Of a DNA stretch of 64,000 nt, positions 53,220-62,958 are shown piece after piece. The stretch is taken from contig NZ_BTFW01000001.1 of NCBI RefSeq assembly GCF_033242265.1, positions 3,369,001 to 3,433,000 on the forward strand, read 5' to 3'. Numbering within the stretch: the stretch's first letter is position 1; each line of letters opens with the position of its first letter. Both the position numbers and the translations under genes were made by a program. Origin of the DNA: Novosphingobium sp. IK01 (GTDB lineage: Bacteria; Pseudomonadota; Alphaproteobacteria; Sphingomonadales; Sphingomonadaceae). The notes under the pieces are model-generated. The model saw only the letters and a list, made by a program, of their open reading frames with translations. It was not told the DNA's origin and ran no database searches.

Positions 53220-54230
53220 TTACCTTTGACCGGGCGGGGCGGTGCTTTCTGCCGGGGTCAGGGTGAGCGCGGGGTGATAGGGTTCGGGCGGGGGCGTGCC
53301 TTCGATCCGGGCGAGCAGGTGGCGGGTGGCGGCGGCGGCGATGGTGTCGAAGGGGCGGGTGATCGAGGTGAGCGCGGGGGAGACCATCTGGGCGAGCATC
53401 GAGCCGTCGAAGCCCACGACCGAGAGCTGGGCTGGCACGGACAGGCCCTTGCGCGCGGCGATTTTCAGCACGCCTGCGGCCATGATGTCGTTGGCGGCGA
53501 AGATCGCGGTGGGGGGCTGGGGCAGGGCCAGCAGGGTTTGGGCGGCCTCCATGCCCGAGGTAAAGCCATAGTCGCCTGAGGCTTCGGCGAGGGTGGCGTC
53601 CGGTTCGGCCTCGACGCGGGCGACGAAGCCGGCGCGGCGTTCGCGGGCCGAGGCGGTGTCGGCCGGGCCGTTGATGAGGCCGAGGCGGCGGTGGCCGAGG
53701 GTGAGCAGGTGTTCGGCCACGTGTGCCCCGGCGGCGCGTTCGTCGCTGCGGATCACCCCGGCAAAGCCTTCGAGCGGGACGGCGGACAGTGCCACGGCGG
53801 GGACGGCGGCGGCGTCGAGCGCGGGGGCGAGGCCTTCGACCCCGGCAATCGGGGGCAGCACGATCAGGCCATCGACGCGCGAGCGTCCGGCAAAGGTGAT
53901 CACGTCGGCGATGGCTGCTTCGCCTCCCAGCGGGGTGGAGTGGACAATCAGTTCGTAGCCGCGTTCGGCGGTGACCGAGATGATGCCGCGCTGGATGGAA
54001 TCGAGCACAAGCGCATTGCGGTCGTTGTGGATCAGGCCGATCAGCAGCGAGCGTCGCATGGCCAGTGCGCGGGCGCGCGGGCTGGGGCGGAAGTGGAGCG
54101 CGGCGATGGCCGCCTCGATCTTTTCGCGGGTCTGGGCGTTGACCTTGGGCGACTTGTTGAGGACGCGCGAGACGGTGCGGATGGATACGCCAGCGGCCAG
54201 GGCAACGTCTTCGATGGTGGGTTCGGACAT
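53220..54230 (-). CDS. LacI-family transcriptional regulator
   Basis: A 336-aa repressor: N-terminal helix-turn-helix and hinge (TIEDVALAAGVSIRTVSRVLNKSPKVN, then RPSPRARAL) and a periplasmic-binding-protein-like sugar domain (LLIGLIHNDRNALVLDSIQ, VDGLIVLPPIAGVEGL, AIFAANDIMAAGVLKIA, SVVGFDGSMLA). It starts 29 nt after the esterase gene, so it is probably co-transcribed with the TonB receptor and esterase. The recognition helix closely matches that of the LacI protein at 63 kb. Confidence 0.92.
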   Translation of the reverse strand: MSEPTIEDVALAAGVSIRTVSRVLNKSPKVNAQTREKIEAAIAALHFRPSPRARALAMRRSLLIGLIHNDRNALVLDSIQRGIISVTAERGYELIVHSTPLGGEAAIADVITFAGRSRVDGLIVLPPIAGVEGLAPALDAAAVPAVALSAVPLEGFAGVIRSDERAAGAHVAEHLLTLGHRRLGLINGPADTASARERRAGFVARVEAEPDATLAEASGDYGFTSGMEAAQTLLALPQPPTAIFAANDIMAAGVLKIAARKGLSVPAQLSVVGFDGSMLAQMVSPALTSITRPFDTIAAAATRHLLARIEGTPPPEPYHPALTLTPAESTAPPGQR

Positions 54231-54259
54231 GGCCCCTTTTAAGATCTGGGGGCCAAGGT

Positions 54260-55264
54260 TCAAGCCAGTCCGACGGTGCGGGCCCAGGTGCGCCAGAGAT
54301 CGGGCCAGACTTCGACCGGCTTGCCGATGGCGCGGCGCAGGCCAAAGCCGTGGCCGCCATTGGCAAAGAGGTGGGTCTCGACCGGAATGCCGCGGGCCTT
54401 GAGCGCGGCGCGCAGGCGGATCGTGTTTTCCACCGGCACGGCTTCGTCGTCCTCGGCGTGGCACAGGAAGTGGGGCGGGGCGTCGGCGGGGACCATGCGG
54501 TCGGGCGAGTGGGCCGCTTCGAGCCGGGGTGTGGGATTGGAGCCGAGCAGCAGCGCGCGCGATCCGGCATGGGCGATGGCGGCGTCCATGCTGACCACCG
54601 GGTAGATCGGCGCGGCGCTGTGGGGGCGGGCCGAAAGGCGGTCGGCGGCGTCGCTGGCCGGGTAGGCCGGCGCGGCAAAGCGTGCGGCCAGATCGGCGCA
54701 GACATGGCCCCCGGCGGAAAAGCCCATCGCGGCCACGCGTTCGGGATCAATGGCATAGTCGCGCGCGTGGTGGCGGATCAGGCGCATCGCGCGCTGGGCA
54801 TCGGCAAGCGGGGTATCGGGCCCGGTGGACCAGCCTTCGCCGGGCAGGCGATAGAACAGGACAAAGGCGGTGAACCCGCGCGCGGCCAGCCAGCGGCCGA
54901 TCTCGTAGCCTTCCTTGTCGACCACGATCCAGCGATAGCCGCCGCCCGGCGTGATCATAACCGCCGCGCCATTGGGCCTATCGGGCCGGAACACGGCGAG
55001 GCGGGGGCGCGTGATGCCAAAGACCGCGCGGTCGTTGACGAGGGCGTCGCGCGAGCGTTCCTCGACCGTCTCGACCAGCGGGCGCAAAAGCTGGCCGGGC
55101 GCGTGGCCCGGCCAGAGGTCGAGTGTTTCGGCAGGTTGGGGCAGGCCGGGTGGAAGGGCCTGAAGCCCGGTCGGCGGCGGGGTTTGTCCCGATGCCGACC
55201 GGGTTATTGCACATGCGGCCATCGCCAGCGTCCGGGCCACGAGGGCGCGACGATCAACCGTCAT
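54260..55264 (-). CDS. Exported alpha/beta-hydrolase, probable carbohydrate (acetyl)esterase
   Basis: A 334-aa serine esterase with an N-terminal signal sequence (RRALVARTLAMAACAITRSAS). The oxyanion segment is ITPGGGYRWIV, the nucleophile lies in AAMGFSAGGHVCAD, the acid in FLCHAEDDEAVPVEN and the histidine in ANGGHGFGL. The type is like acetylxylan/pectin-side-chain esterases next to TonB receptors. AGGAG 8 nt upstream selects ATG 55264. It probably removes acetyl groups from an imported or periplasmic oligosaccharide (inference). Confidence 0.82.
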   Translation of the reverse strand: MTVDRRALVARTLAMAACAITRSASGQTPPPTGLQALPPGLPQPAETLDLWPGHAPGQLLRPLVETVEERSRDALVNDRAVFGITRPRLAVFRPDRPNGAAVMITPGGGYRWIVVDKEGYEIGRWLAARGFTAFVLFYRLPGEGWSTGPDTPLADAQRAMRLIRHHARDYAIDPERVAAMGFSAGGHVCADLAARFAAPAYPASDAADRLSARPHSAAPIYPVVSMDAAIAHAGSRALLLGSNPTPRLEAAHSPDRMVPADAPPHFLCHAEDDEAVPVENTIRLRAALKARGIPVETHLFANGGHGFGLRRAIGKPVEVWPDLWRTWARTVGLA

Positions 55265-55304
55265 GGGCAAATCTCCTGTGAGGCTGGATCAGAGTTTGGC
55301 CGTT

Positions 55305-58238
55305 TCAGAGCTTGGCACGCGCACCGAACAGGATGGTGCGGCCATAGTGGTTGTTCTCGTAGTTGCGCTGGGCCGTCTGGTCGGTGAAACGATAACGATA
55401 GGCGTCGGTCAGGTTGTTGCCGTCGATCGAGAGTTCGAGCCACGGGCGGACCTTGTAACGCACGGCGGCGTCCACGCTGGTGTACGAAGCATAGCCTTCG
55501 AACACGTTGCCCGTTGCGCTGGTGCCGTCGACGAAGGGCCCGCGATAGCTGACCGAACCACGGATGCTGAACTTGCCGTCGTCATAATAGAGCGTGGCGT
55601 TCCAGGCCTTCTTCGAGACGTTGAGCAGCGTCTGGTTGTAGACCGCCGAGACCCCGGCGAGCGTGCAGGCGCCCGAAGCATTGCGGGTGCAGGCGCTGAC
55701 CGCCGGGCCGGTGATGGTATAGTCGGCGTTGCTCTGGATCAGCGTGGCGTTGCCCTGGAAGCCGGTGTGGCTGAGCAGGCCCGGCAGGAACGGGAAGGGC
55801 AGTTGCAGCGCCAGTTCGATGCCCTTGAGCGTGGCCCCCGTGCCGTTGACCTGCGAGGAGACGACATATTCCTGGGCGGGGTCGTAGTTGATGTAGGCGG
55901 GCGAGCTGGGGGTCAGCACCGAGCGATCCAGCCCGAGCTGGGGCAGCGTGGCGACATAGGTGCCCGCGACCGGGAAGCTCTGGATCTGCTTGATGAACCC
56001 GGCCACCGAGAGCAGCGCCTGGGGCGCGAAGTACCATTCGACCGAGGCGTCGAAATTGGTCGCGCGGTAGGGGTTGAGGAACGGGTTGCCGAAGGTGATG
56101 CGATAGTTGAACCCGTCGACCGAGCCACCCGGATTGAGGTTGCCGAGCGAGGGGCGGGTGATGACCTTGGCAATCGCGCCGCGCACGATCACGTCGTGGT
56201 GCGGATAGAACGCCACGTTGAACGAGGGCAGCCAGTCGTCATAGGTGCGCGCCACCGTGCCCGCGACGCCTGCGGTATAGCCGGTCGAGCGCTGGTCGGT
56301 ATGGGCATAGCGCATGCCCGCATTGCCCGCATATTCGAGGCCGAGGATATTGCCCTTGATATCGAACTGGAGATAGCCGCCTGAAGTGGTTTCCTGAACG
56401 CGGCGGTTCGAGCCGAAGTCCTCGTTGGCGGTGCGGCCATAGAGATTGGTATAGTCGGCTGCCGAGGCGATGTTGGCGGCCAGGAACTGCGAGGTCGTGC
56501 CCGCGCCCTGTCCGGCATTGCCCAGGTTCACGATGTCGGAAATGCCCGAAGTGACCGGCAGGCCATAGGTCGAAGACGAGCAGGTCGTGGTGCCCAGGAT
56601 CAGGTCGGGCTTGCCGTTGCCGCTGCACGCCACGGTGTCGCGCGTCCACATCTGGGTGCCGAAGTTGTAGCGGCGCCAGACCCCGCCCAGCTTGACCGTG
56701 AAGCCCTTGGCCACGTCCCATTCGGTGCGCAGTTGCACGGTCTTGAACTTGTTGGTGACATAGGAGGGGCGGTCGCGGATTTCGGCGAGCTGGAAATTGG
56801 CCGGGTTGGTGACATCGAACCCATAGGCCAGGGTCGGCGACTTCATGTTGCTGTAATCGAACGCAAAGCCATTGGCACCGCGGCTGTCGTAGGCAATCGT
56901 GCTTTCGACCGGAATGTCGGCGTCCGACTGCGAGATGCCACCCAGCAGGGTGAAGCGCAGCTTGTCCGTCACGTCCTGGTCCCACGTCGCGCCGACCTGA
57001 TAGAACTTGGTCTGCGACTGGCGCAGGTAGCTCTCGGTGCGCACATAGGCGTTGTTGTAGGTGCCGCTGACCATGTTGCCGTTGCTGTCATACGTGGGGT
57101 TGACCACGTTGAAGCTGCGCTCGTTGGAGCGGGCGAGGACTTCGAGCCACTTCTCCTTGCGGTCTTCCTTGAACGAGGAATAGAGCGCGTCGACCGAGAT
57201 CTTGGTGTGGCTGCTCGGCTCGAACTGGATCGAGCCGGTCAGGCCCAGACGGCGACGGTCGTGCTCGATCACGCCATAACGCGGGATGCGCGGATGGAAC
57301 GAGAGCGCCGCCGCGTCGCAGGCCTGCGAGGGGCGATAGGAGCCGCCGCTGCTGACCGGATTGCCCCCGGTGGCGCCGGGCGTCGAATAGAAGCAGGGCG
57401 TGCCGTTGACCGAATTGAAATAGGCTTGCGACCAGCGCACGGTGTTGTTGCCGCTTTCGAGCGTGTCGGTGTGCGAATAGGCCGCCGAGAAGTTGGCGCC
57501 GAACGTGCCAGCGGCATTCTTCCACGAGAGCAACCCGGCAATGCGCGGGCCGACGTTCTTCGAAAGGGTGTTGTACGACCCCTGCACGTTGAGAACGGCG
57601 GTCAGCCCGGTCTTGCCCGCCAGCGGATTGCCGGTGTTGAGATCGACCACCGCGCCCAGCGAGCCTTCGTCGAGGCTGGCTTCGGCGGTCTTGTGGACGA
57701 CCAGGCTGCTGAACAGTTCGGACGCGAAGACGTTGAAATCGAATGAGCGATCGCGGTTGGCCGAGGCACCGTCAGACGAAGTGGTGATCGTTTCGAGGCC
57801 ATTGACGCGCACGCGGGTGAACTGCGAACCGAGGCCGCGCACGGTGATCGCGCGGCCTTCGCCGCCGTCCTTCTGGATCGAGATGCCCGGAATGCGCTGG
57901 AGCGATTCGGCGATGTTCTGGTCGGGGAACTTGGCGATGTCCTCGGCCACGACCGCATCGACCGCCGAGATCGACTGGCGCTTGAGGTTCAGCGCGGCCT
58001 GAAGCGACTGGCGAAAGCCGGTGACGATGATCGCGGGGACATCGGGCGTGTCGCCTTCCGCGCCGACTTCGGGGGCGGGCCCGGCTGCGGGCTCGGTTGC
58101 AGGCTGGGCCGTGGGCCGGGCTGCCGCCTCGTCCTGCGGCGGGGCTTCCTGAGCCAGAACGCCTTGGGGCAGGGCAAGCGCGCTGCCGGCAAACAGGGCG
58201 ATCTTGAGCATCGAAATACGGGATTCAGTCTTGCGCAT
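55305..58238 (-). CDS. TonB-dependent receptor for a carbohydrate substrate
   Basis: A 977-aa outer-membrane receptor. The signal peptide ends near PQGVLAQE and a proline/alanine-rich linker follows. The TonB box-like IIVTGFRQSLQAALNLKR precedes the plug (AVVAEDIAKFPDQNIAESLQ, ITVRGLGSQFTRVRVNGLE) and a beta-barrel of about 800 residues. The DIAKFPDQNIAESLQRIPG plug is typical of sugar-type receptors in sphingomonads and xanthomonads. GAGGGGAT lies 7 nt before the ATG. Two LacI-type operators precede it, and the esterase and LacI genes follow. Confidence 0.93.
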   Translation of the reverse strand: MRKTESRISMLKIALFAGSALALPQGVLAQEAPPQDEAAARPTAQPATEPAAGPAPEVGAEGDTPDVPAIIVTGFRQSLQAALNLKRQSISAVDAVVAEDIAKFPDQNIAESLQRIPGISIQKDGGEGRAITVRGLGSQFTRVRVNGLETITTSSDGASANRDRSFDFNVFASELFSSLVVHKTAEASLDEGSLGAVVDLNTGNPLAGKTGLTAVLNVQGSYNTLSKNVGPRIAGLLSWKNAAGTFGANFSAAYSHTDTLESGNNTVRWSQAYFNSVNGTPCFYSTPGATGGNPVSSGGSYRPSQACDAAALSFHPRIPRYGVIEHDRRRLGLTGSIQFEPSSHTKISVDALYSSFKEDRKEKWLEVLARSNERSFNVVNPTYDSNGNMVSGTYNNAYVRTESYLRQSQTKFYQVGATWDQDVTDKLRFTLLGGISQSDADIPVESTIAYDSRGANGFAFDYSNMKSPTLAYGFDVTNPANFQLAEIRDRPSYVTNKFKTVQLRTEWDVAKGFTVKLGGVWRRYNFGTQMWTRDTVACSGNGKPDLILGTTTCSSSTYGLPVTSGISDIVNLGNAGQGAGTTSQFLAANIASAADYTNLYGRTANEDFGSNRRVQETTSGGYLQFDIKGNILGLEYAGNAGMRYAHTDQRSTGYTAGVAGTVARTYDDWLPSFNVAFYPHHDVIVRGAIAKVITRPSLGNLNPGGSVDGFNYRITFGNPFLNPYRATNFDASVEWYFAPQALLSVAGFIKQIQSFPVAGTYVATLPQLGLDRSVLTPSSPAYINYDPAQEYVVSSQVNGTGATLKGIELALQLPFPFLPGLLSHTGFQGNATLIQSNADYTITGPAVSACTRNASGACTLAGVSAVYNQTLLNVSKKAWNATLYYDDGKFSIRGSVSYRGPFVDGTSATGNVFEGYASYTSVDAAVRYKVRPWLELSIDGNNLTDAYRYRFTDQTAQRNYENNHYGRTILFGARAKL

Positions 58239-58270
58239 CGTTACATCCCCTCTCAGCCCGTGAGGTCGTA

Positions 58271-58284
58271 TGATACCGGTGTCA
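58271..58284. promoter_or_regulatory. LacI-type operator before the TonB receptor gene (site 1)
   Basis: TGATACCGGTGTCA, centred on the palindrome ACCGGT, begins 33 nt upstream of the receptor start. It shares the GGTGTCA half with the two other sites at 58405 and 62887. Confidence 0.6.
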
Positions 58285-58404
58285 GCGATGCACGCAATGG
58301 CTTGCATCTTTCCGGCGTCACAACTCCCATCCGCACAGGGCAGACCGCCCGGACCTTGTCCGGGCTTATTGTTTTCGGTCCCTTCCTGCGGGTTGTCCGT
58401 CAGG

Positions 58405-58423
58405 AATGGTAACCGGTGTCATT
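58405..58423. promoter_or_regulatory. LacI-type operator before the TonB receptor gene (site 2)
   Basis: AATGGTAACCGGTGTCATT, nearly palindromic, lies about 135 bp further upstream of site 1. Two spaced sites suggest DNA looping or separate promoters. Confidence 0.6.
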
Positions 58424-58553
58424 ACGTGATGTTTTGCAACACGATCCGGTCCCTGTCAAGAACGCGAACGGATGGAGCAGAACATCGAAATCGGCATTCT
58501 TTTGCATGGACTTGGGTGGCCCGGCAGGCGCCATGCCGGTGCATGTCGGGCCC

Positions 58554-58587
58554 GTTCATGCTGCGCACCATGCCGCGCAGCATGAAC
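58554..58587 (-). terminator. Strong hairpin after the carboxylesterase gene
   Basis: Perfect 13-bp inverted repeat GTTCATGCTGCGC (58554-58566 with 58575-58587), 8-nt loop, ending 9 nt past the gene's stop. No T tract follows, but it should end or protect the kduI-kduD-kdgK-esterase transcript. Confidence 0.5.
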
Positions 58588-58596
58588 GTGATTCGG

Positions 58597-60183
58597 TCAG
58601 CTTCCCGGCTGGACGTAGGGCCCATGGGCCCAGACCCGGCGCTGCCAGCCACGCGGATCTTCGACCATGCGCGGGGCATCGTCGAAGATCATCGTCGCGC
58701 GTTCGGGCGTGCGATAGGGCGTCCATTCGGGCATGTCTTGGGCAAGGCCGGGGCGGCCTGTCCGGGCCAGACCGGCAAAGGCGGCCATCATCGCGGTGCT
58801 GAGCGCGCGGGCACCGGCATCGGTGCCTGAATAGCTGCCCGGCGCGTCGAGCGTGCCAAAGACATAGGGAATGTCGTCGGTATGGGCCGCGCCCCGCAAG
58901 GGATCGAGCGGCGAGCGGCGGTCGAGCTGATAGACCCATGTATCGCGGGCTCCGGCCCGCGCGCGGGCATCGGCCTCGATCACTTGTCCGGGCCACGAGC
59001 GCCCGGCGGTGGTCGCCGCGAAATAGACCTCCTGCGGGCTCCAGTGCGGGGCCTGCGCGCGGTATTGCGCGATGACCCAGTCGGGATCGAGGTCGATCTT
59101 CACTTCGGCGGCCATCCGCGCGGGGAGGTTGCTCCAGTCCAGCCCGGCCAGCTTCGGGCCGCGTGGGTCGAGGAAGGCGCGGGTCTCGTCGTGGACATTG
59201 CCCAGGATCATCGGGATGCCCAGCGACTGGGGCGCCGCATCGGGCCAGAACGGGTGGCGCGGCAGGTTGGTCATGTCGAGCACGGGGCCGAAATAGAGCG
59301 CGCCGCCCATGACCGGATCGGGGGTGTCGATGGCCGCGATCAGGCGCTCGACCGGCAGGCTGCGCAAGCTGGCGACATCCGACGTGCCAAGGCCCATCCG
59401 CGCCATCCAGGCATGGGTGCGGGCCAGCGCATGGGCCGGGCCGCTGGCCTGAACCTGCTGCCCGCTCATCGTTGCGGCGGCGTGGAACAGGCCCTTGGCC
59501 TGCGGCATGGCCATCAGCGTGGCGATCTTGGCCCCGCCGCCAGACTGGCCAAAGACCATGACCCGCGCGGGATCGCCGCCAAAGGCCGCGATATGGTCGC
59601 GCACCCATTCGAGCGCGAGGATGAGGTCGAGCTGGCCCAGATTGCCGCTGTCGGCCAGAGTGGCATCGAGCGGCTTGAGCCAGGCATAGCCGAGCGGCCC
59701 GATCCGGTGGTTGACGGTGACGACCACCACGTCGCCCCCGGCGGCGAGCTTGGCGCCGTGGGTCAGCGGGTCGGTGACCTAGCCGTTGGAATAGGCCCCG
59801 CCATGGAAATAGACCATGACCGCGCGACGCGCAGAGGCCGTTTTTCCGGCTGTTTCGGGCGTCCACACGTTGAGGAACAGGCAGTCCTCGCTTTGCGGGG
59901 CATCGGCCATGCCGCGCTGGGGGCAGACCGGGCCGAACCGTGTGGCCTCCAGCAGGGGGCCCTCGAACGGTTCGGCCACGGCGCGGGCAAATCGCTGCGC
60001 CCGGCCGTAGCGAATGCCCTTGAACGCGCAGACCCCGTCCTCGCGCAGCCCGCGATAGCGCCCGGCGCGTGGGGGCGAGAGGGAGGCGGACAAGACAGGT
60101 GTGGCAGACAGGGACGATGTGGCAGTCAGGGCGGCGAGCGCGCCAGCGCCCTTGATCCATGTCCGCCGGTTGATCGGGTCCAT
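58597..60183 (-). pseudogene. Type-B carboxylesterase gene with in-frame amber stop
   Basis: 528 sense codons in one frame, broken by a TAG at 59781-59779 after YFHGGAYSNG; the frame resumes at once with VTDPLTHG. The usual residue at this spot in the family is Ser (TCG to TAG is one change). The rest is well preserved: Tat-like signal (NRRTWIKGAGALAAL), SEDCLFLNVWTP, oxyanion HGGAY, nucleophile FGQSGGGAKIA, and AHTDDIPYVFG with the histidine. Without suppression only a 134-aa fragment forms. The gene follows kdgK by 28 nt and may have de-esterified uronates. Confidence 0.8.
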
Positions 60184-60211
60184 CGGAAATCTCCCGCTCG
60201 GGAGGTGGGGG

Positions 60212-61249
60212 TCAGCGCCGGACGTCGCCGCCGCTGGCCGAGAAAGCTTCGAGTTCGCCGCGGCCGATCGTGCACATGTCGCCCGGCTGGGTGTGCTTGA
60301 GTGCGGCGAGGCCAAGCCCTGATTGCGCCATCGCGGCAAGGTCGCCGCCTTCGAGCCACTGGTGCAGCACGCCTGCACAAAAGGCATCGCCCGTGCCGAT
60401 GCGGTCGACAATGCCGGTCACGTTCGCTTCGGGGGTCTGGTGCGCGCCCGTGCGCGCGTCGACGCGCGCGGCAATGCGGTGATAGTCCGAATTGACGATG
60501 TGCCGCGCGGTCGAGGCGATCCATTGCAGGCGGGGAAAGGCGTCGAACGCGGCGAGCGCGGCCTCGCGCCGCCGGTCGGCGCCATCGCCCGAAAAGGCCG
60601 TGCCCAGCAGCAGCGAAATGTCGCGGTGGTTGCCGATCATGATCGTGGCCGATTGCATCAGGTCGGTCAGGATCGCGCGCGGATCGCTGTCCCACGCATT
60701 CCACAACAAGGCGCGATAATTGCCGTCAAAGCAGATCGGCACACCTGCCGCATCGGCGGCGGCGACCGCCGCGCGGGCCAGCGCCACGCCCTTGGGGCCG
60801 AGAGCGGGGGTGATCCCCGAAAGGTGCAGCAGGGCCGCGCCATCGAGCGCGGCGGCAAAGTCGAAGGTTTCGGGTTCGCACCCGGCAAACACACTGCCCG
60901 CGCGATCATAGGTGATCGAGGAAGGGCGCAGGCCCGCCCCGCTTTCGAGGAAATAGAGGCCCATGCGCCCGGCGGCGCGTTTGACAGGGCCGGTGTCGAT
61001 CCCCGCTGCCCCCAGCGCGGCGCGGGCCTTGTCGCCCAGCGGGCCATGCGGCAGGGCCGTGACCATCACGGTCTCGTGGCCCAGCGCGGCCAGCCCGGCG
61101 GCAACATTGGCCTCCGCGCCGCCCACTTCGAGGGTAAGGCTCTCGCTCTGGCGCATCAGGCGGTGGCCCGGCGTCGCCAGCCGCAGCAGCACTTCGCCAA
61201 AGCAGACGATGTGGCCCGATTTTTGGCCCGATTTTTGTAGGCCGCTCAT
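60212..61249 (-). CDS. kdgK: 2-keto-3-deoxygluconate kinase
   Basis: A 345-aa PfkB/ribokinase-family enzyme that phosphorylates KDG to KDPG. Signatures are GGAEANVAAGLAALG (substrate side), ITYDRAGSVFA and the ATP/catalytic motif DRIGTGDAFCAGVL. Its ATG overlaps the kduD stop by 4 nt. It joins the uxa branch and the kdu branch, and its product is cleaved by Eda at 3.6 kb. Confidence 0.92.
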   Translation of the reverse strand: MSGLQKSGQKSGHIVCFGEVLLRLATPGHRLMRQSESLTLEVGGAEANVAAGLAALGHETVMVTALPHGPLGDKARAALGAAGIDTGPVKRAAGRMGLYFLESGAGLRPSSITYDRAGSVFAGCEPETFDFAAALDGAALLHLSGITPALGPKGVALARAAVAAADAAGVPICFDGNYRALLWNAWDSDPRAILTDLMQSATIMIGNHRDISLLLGTAFSGDGADRRREAALAAFDAFPRLQWIASTARHIVNSDYHRIAARVDARTGAHQTPEANVTGIVDRIGTGDAFCAGVLHQWLEGGDLAAMAQSGLGLAALKHTQPGDMCTIGRGELEAFSASGGDVRR

Positions 61250-62001
61250 CGCGCCAGCCATCCGCCATCGACGGCCAGAACATGGCCGGTGACATAGTTC
61301 GAGGCGGGCGAGGCGAGGAACACGGCGGCCCCCGCAATGTCTTCGGAGGCACCCCAGCGCCCGGCGGGAATCCGTTCGAGAATCTGGCGGTTGCGGGTTT
61401 CGTCGGCCTGAAGCGCGGCGGTGTTGTTGGTGGCGATATAGCCGGGCGCAATGGCGTTGACCTGCACGCCGTGGGGCGCCAGTTCGTTGGCCATGGCCTT
61501 GGTCACCCCGCCCACGCCCGATTTCGCCGCAGCATAGGAGGGCACGCGGATGCCGCCCTGAAAGGTGAGCAGCGAGGCGATGTTGATGATCTTGCCGCCC
61601 CCGCGCGCCACCATGCCGCGCGCGGCGGCCTGGCTCAGGAAAAACAGCGTCTTGAGGTTGGTGTCGATCACCGCGTCCCAGTCTTCCTCGGAAAATTCGA
61701 GCAAGTCGGCGCGGCGGATGATCCCGGCGTTGTTGACGAGGATGTCGACCCCGCCCAGCGCCTCGCCTGCCTGCGCCACCACGCCTTCGACCGGATCGAT
61801 CAACGAGAGGTCGGCCTTGATGCTGATCGCGGTGCGTCCGGTGGCGGCAATGGCCGCGAGGGTTTCGGTGGGCTCCGAACGCCCGGCCAGCGCCACATCG
61901 GCCCCGGCCTGCGCGAGGGCGACGGCGATGGCCTGGCCGATGCCGGTGTTGGCGCCGGTGACGAGGGCGGCCTTGCCCGCAAGGCTGAAGGAGATGCTCA
62001 T
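61246..62001 (-). CDS. kduD: 2-keto-3-deoxygluconate 5-dehydrogenase (SDR)
   Basis: A 251-aa short-chain dehydrogenase: NAD site ALVTGANTGIGQAIA, NNAG, catalytic Ser (NIASLLTFQGG) and YAAAK, C-terminal TGHVLAVDGGWLAR. With kduI directly upstream it reduces 2,5-diketo-3-deoxygluconate to KDG. Five bases separate it from kduI and 4 nt overlap kdgK. Confidence 0.93.
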   Translation of the reverse strand: MSISFSLAGKAALVTGANTGIGQAIAVALAQAGADVALAGRSEPTETLAAIAATGRTAISIKADLSLIDPVEGVVAQAGEALGGVDILVNNAGIIRRADLLEFSEEDWDAVIDTNLKTLFFLSQAAARGMVARGGGKIINIASLLTFQGGIRVPSYAAAKSGVGGVTKAMANELAPHGVQVNAIAPGYIATNNTAALQADETRNRQILERIPAGRWGASEDIAGAAVFLASPASNYVTGHVLAVDGGWLAR

Positions 62002-62006
62002 GGCGC

Positions 62007-62843
62007 TTACTTCAGCTGGCAGATGTCGAGCACGTTCATGTCGGTATAGTCGAGGTTTTCCCCGCCCATGGCCCAGATGAACGCATACTTCTTGGTGCCC
62101 GAGCCCATATGGACCGACCACGGCGGGCTGATCACGGCTTCCTCGTTGGCGATCACGAGGTGGCGCATGGCGTCCGGCTCGCCCATGTAGTGAAACACGC
62201 GGTCGTTTTCCTGCGGGAGATCGAAGTAGAGGTAGATTTCGCTGCGGCGGTCGTGAAGGTGGGGGGGCATGGTGTTCCACACGCTGCCTTCCTCCAGCAC
62301 GGTCAGGCCGAGCAGAAGCTGCGCGCTCTCGCACACGCCGGGGATCACCAGCTGGTAGATCGTGCGCTGGTTGGAATTGGCAAGGTCGCCGCGTTCGAGC
62401 GGGTTGGCCTGCGCCAGCGTGATCAGCTTGACTGGCAGCGCCTTGTGCGCGGGAACCGAGGCCAGATAGAACCGCGCGCCTTCGCCCTCGAACACCACCT
62501 CTTCGCTGCCCATCGGCACGTAGAGGCATTCCTTGTTGCCGACCGCAAAGCGTTGGCCATCAACGGTGACAAAGCCGGGGGTGCCGATGTTGACCACGCC
62601 CATCTCGCGCCTCTCGAGCAGCGAATGGCCAGCCGCGCTTGCCGGGGCAGTCTGGCGGGGGAGGGGCAGGGGCTCGGCACCGGGGACCGCGCCACCGATC
62701 ACGAAGCGTTCGTTGTGCGAATAGTTGAGGTTCACCTCGCCCGCCACGAACATGCCCGAAACCAGATAACGGTCGCGCAGGGCCTCGTTCGAGACGCTGT
62801 CCATCATGTCCGGATGGGTGGCGTGATAGGTCTTGGCAAACAT
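62007..62843 (-). CDS. kduI: 5-keto-4-deoxyuronate isomerase
   Basis: A 278-aa cupin enzyme that isomerises 4-deoxy-5-ketouronate, the spontaneous product of unsaturated uronate released by pectin-type lyases. Zinc-ligand motifs are [16 protein letters not shown] (two His and Glu) and [11 protein letters not shown] (His); the start [12 protein letters not shown] is also typical. GGGAGA lies 8 nt before the ATG. It is the first gene of the kduI-kduD-kdgK-esterase operon, behind an ACCGGT-type operator. Confidence 0.94.
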   Translation of the reverse strand: MFAKTYHATHPDMMDSVSNEALRDRYLVSGMFVAGEVNLNYSHNERFVIGGAVPGAEPLPLPRQTAPASAAGHSLLERREMGVVNIGTPGFVTVDGQRFAVGNKECLYVPMGSEEVVFEGEGARFYLASVPAHKALPVKLITLAQANPLERGDLANSNQRTIYQLVIPGVCESAQLLLGLTVLEEGSVWNTMPPHLHDRRSEIYLYFDLPQENDRVFHYMGEPDAMRHLVIANEEAVISPPWSVHMGSGTKKYAFIWAMGGENLDYTDMNVLDICQLK

Positions 62844-62886
62844 GGCGCACTCTCCCTTTTTTCGCTGTCGGGTGCTTGGTATCGGG

Positions 62887-62905
62887 TTTGGGTAACCGGT
62901 GTCAA
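62887..62905. promoter_or_regulatory. LacI-type operator before kduI
   Basis: TTTGGGTAACCGGTGTCAA, 44-62 nt upstream of the kduI start. It shares GGTAACCGGTGTCA exactly with the site at 58405. Confidence 0.65.
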
Positions 62906-62958
62906 CGCTGTTTTGCAAAAGGAACGCGCTTCCTGCAACGGCGCGCAACACGGGCGTT

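Noticed and set aside
55263..57746. Long plus-strand frames opposite the second TonB receptor
   Set aside because: Shadow frames: repetitive Arg/Val/Gly-rich translation, no start signals, whereas the minus-strand receptor has full family motifs.
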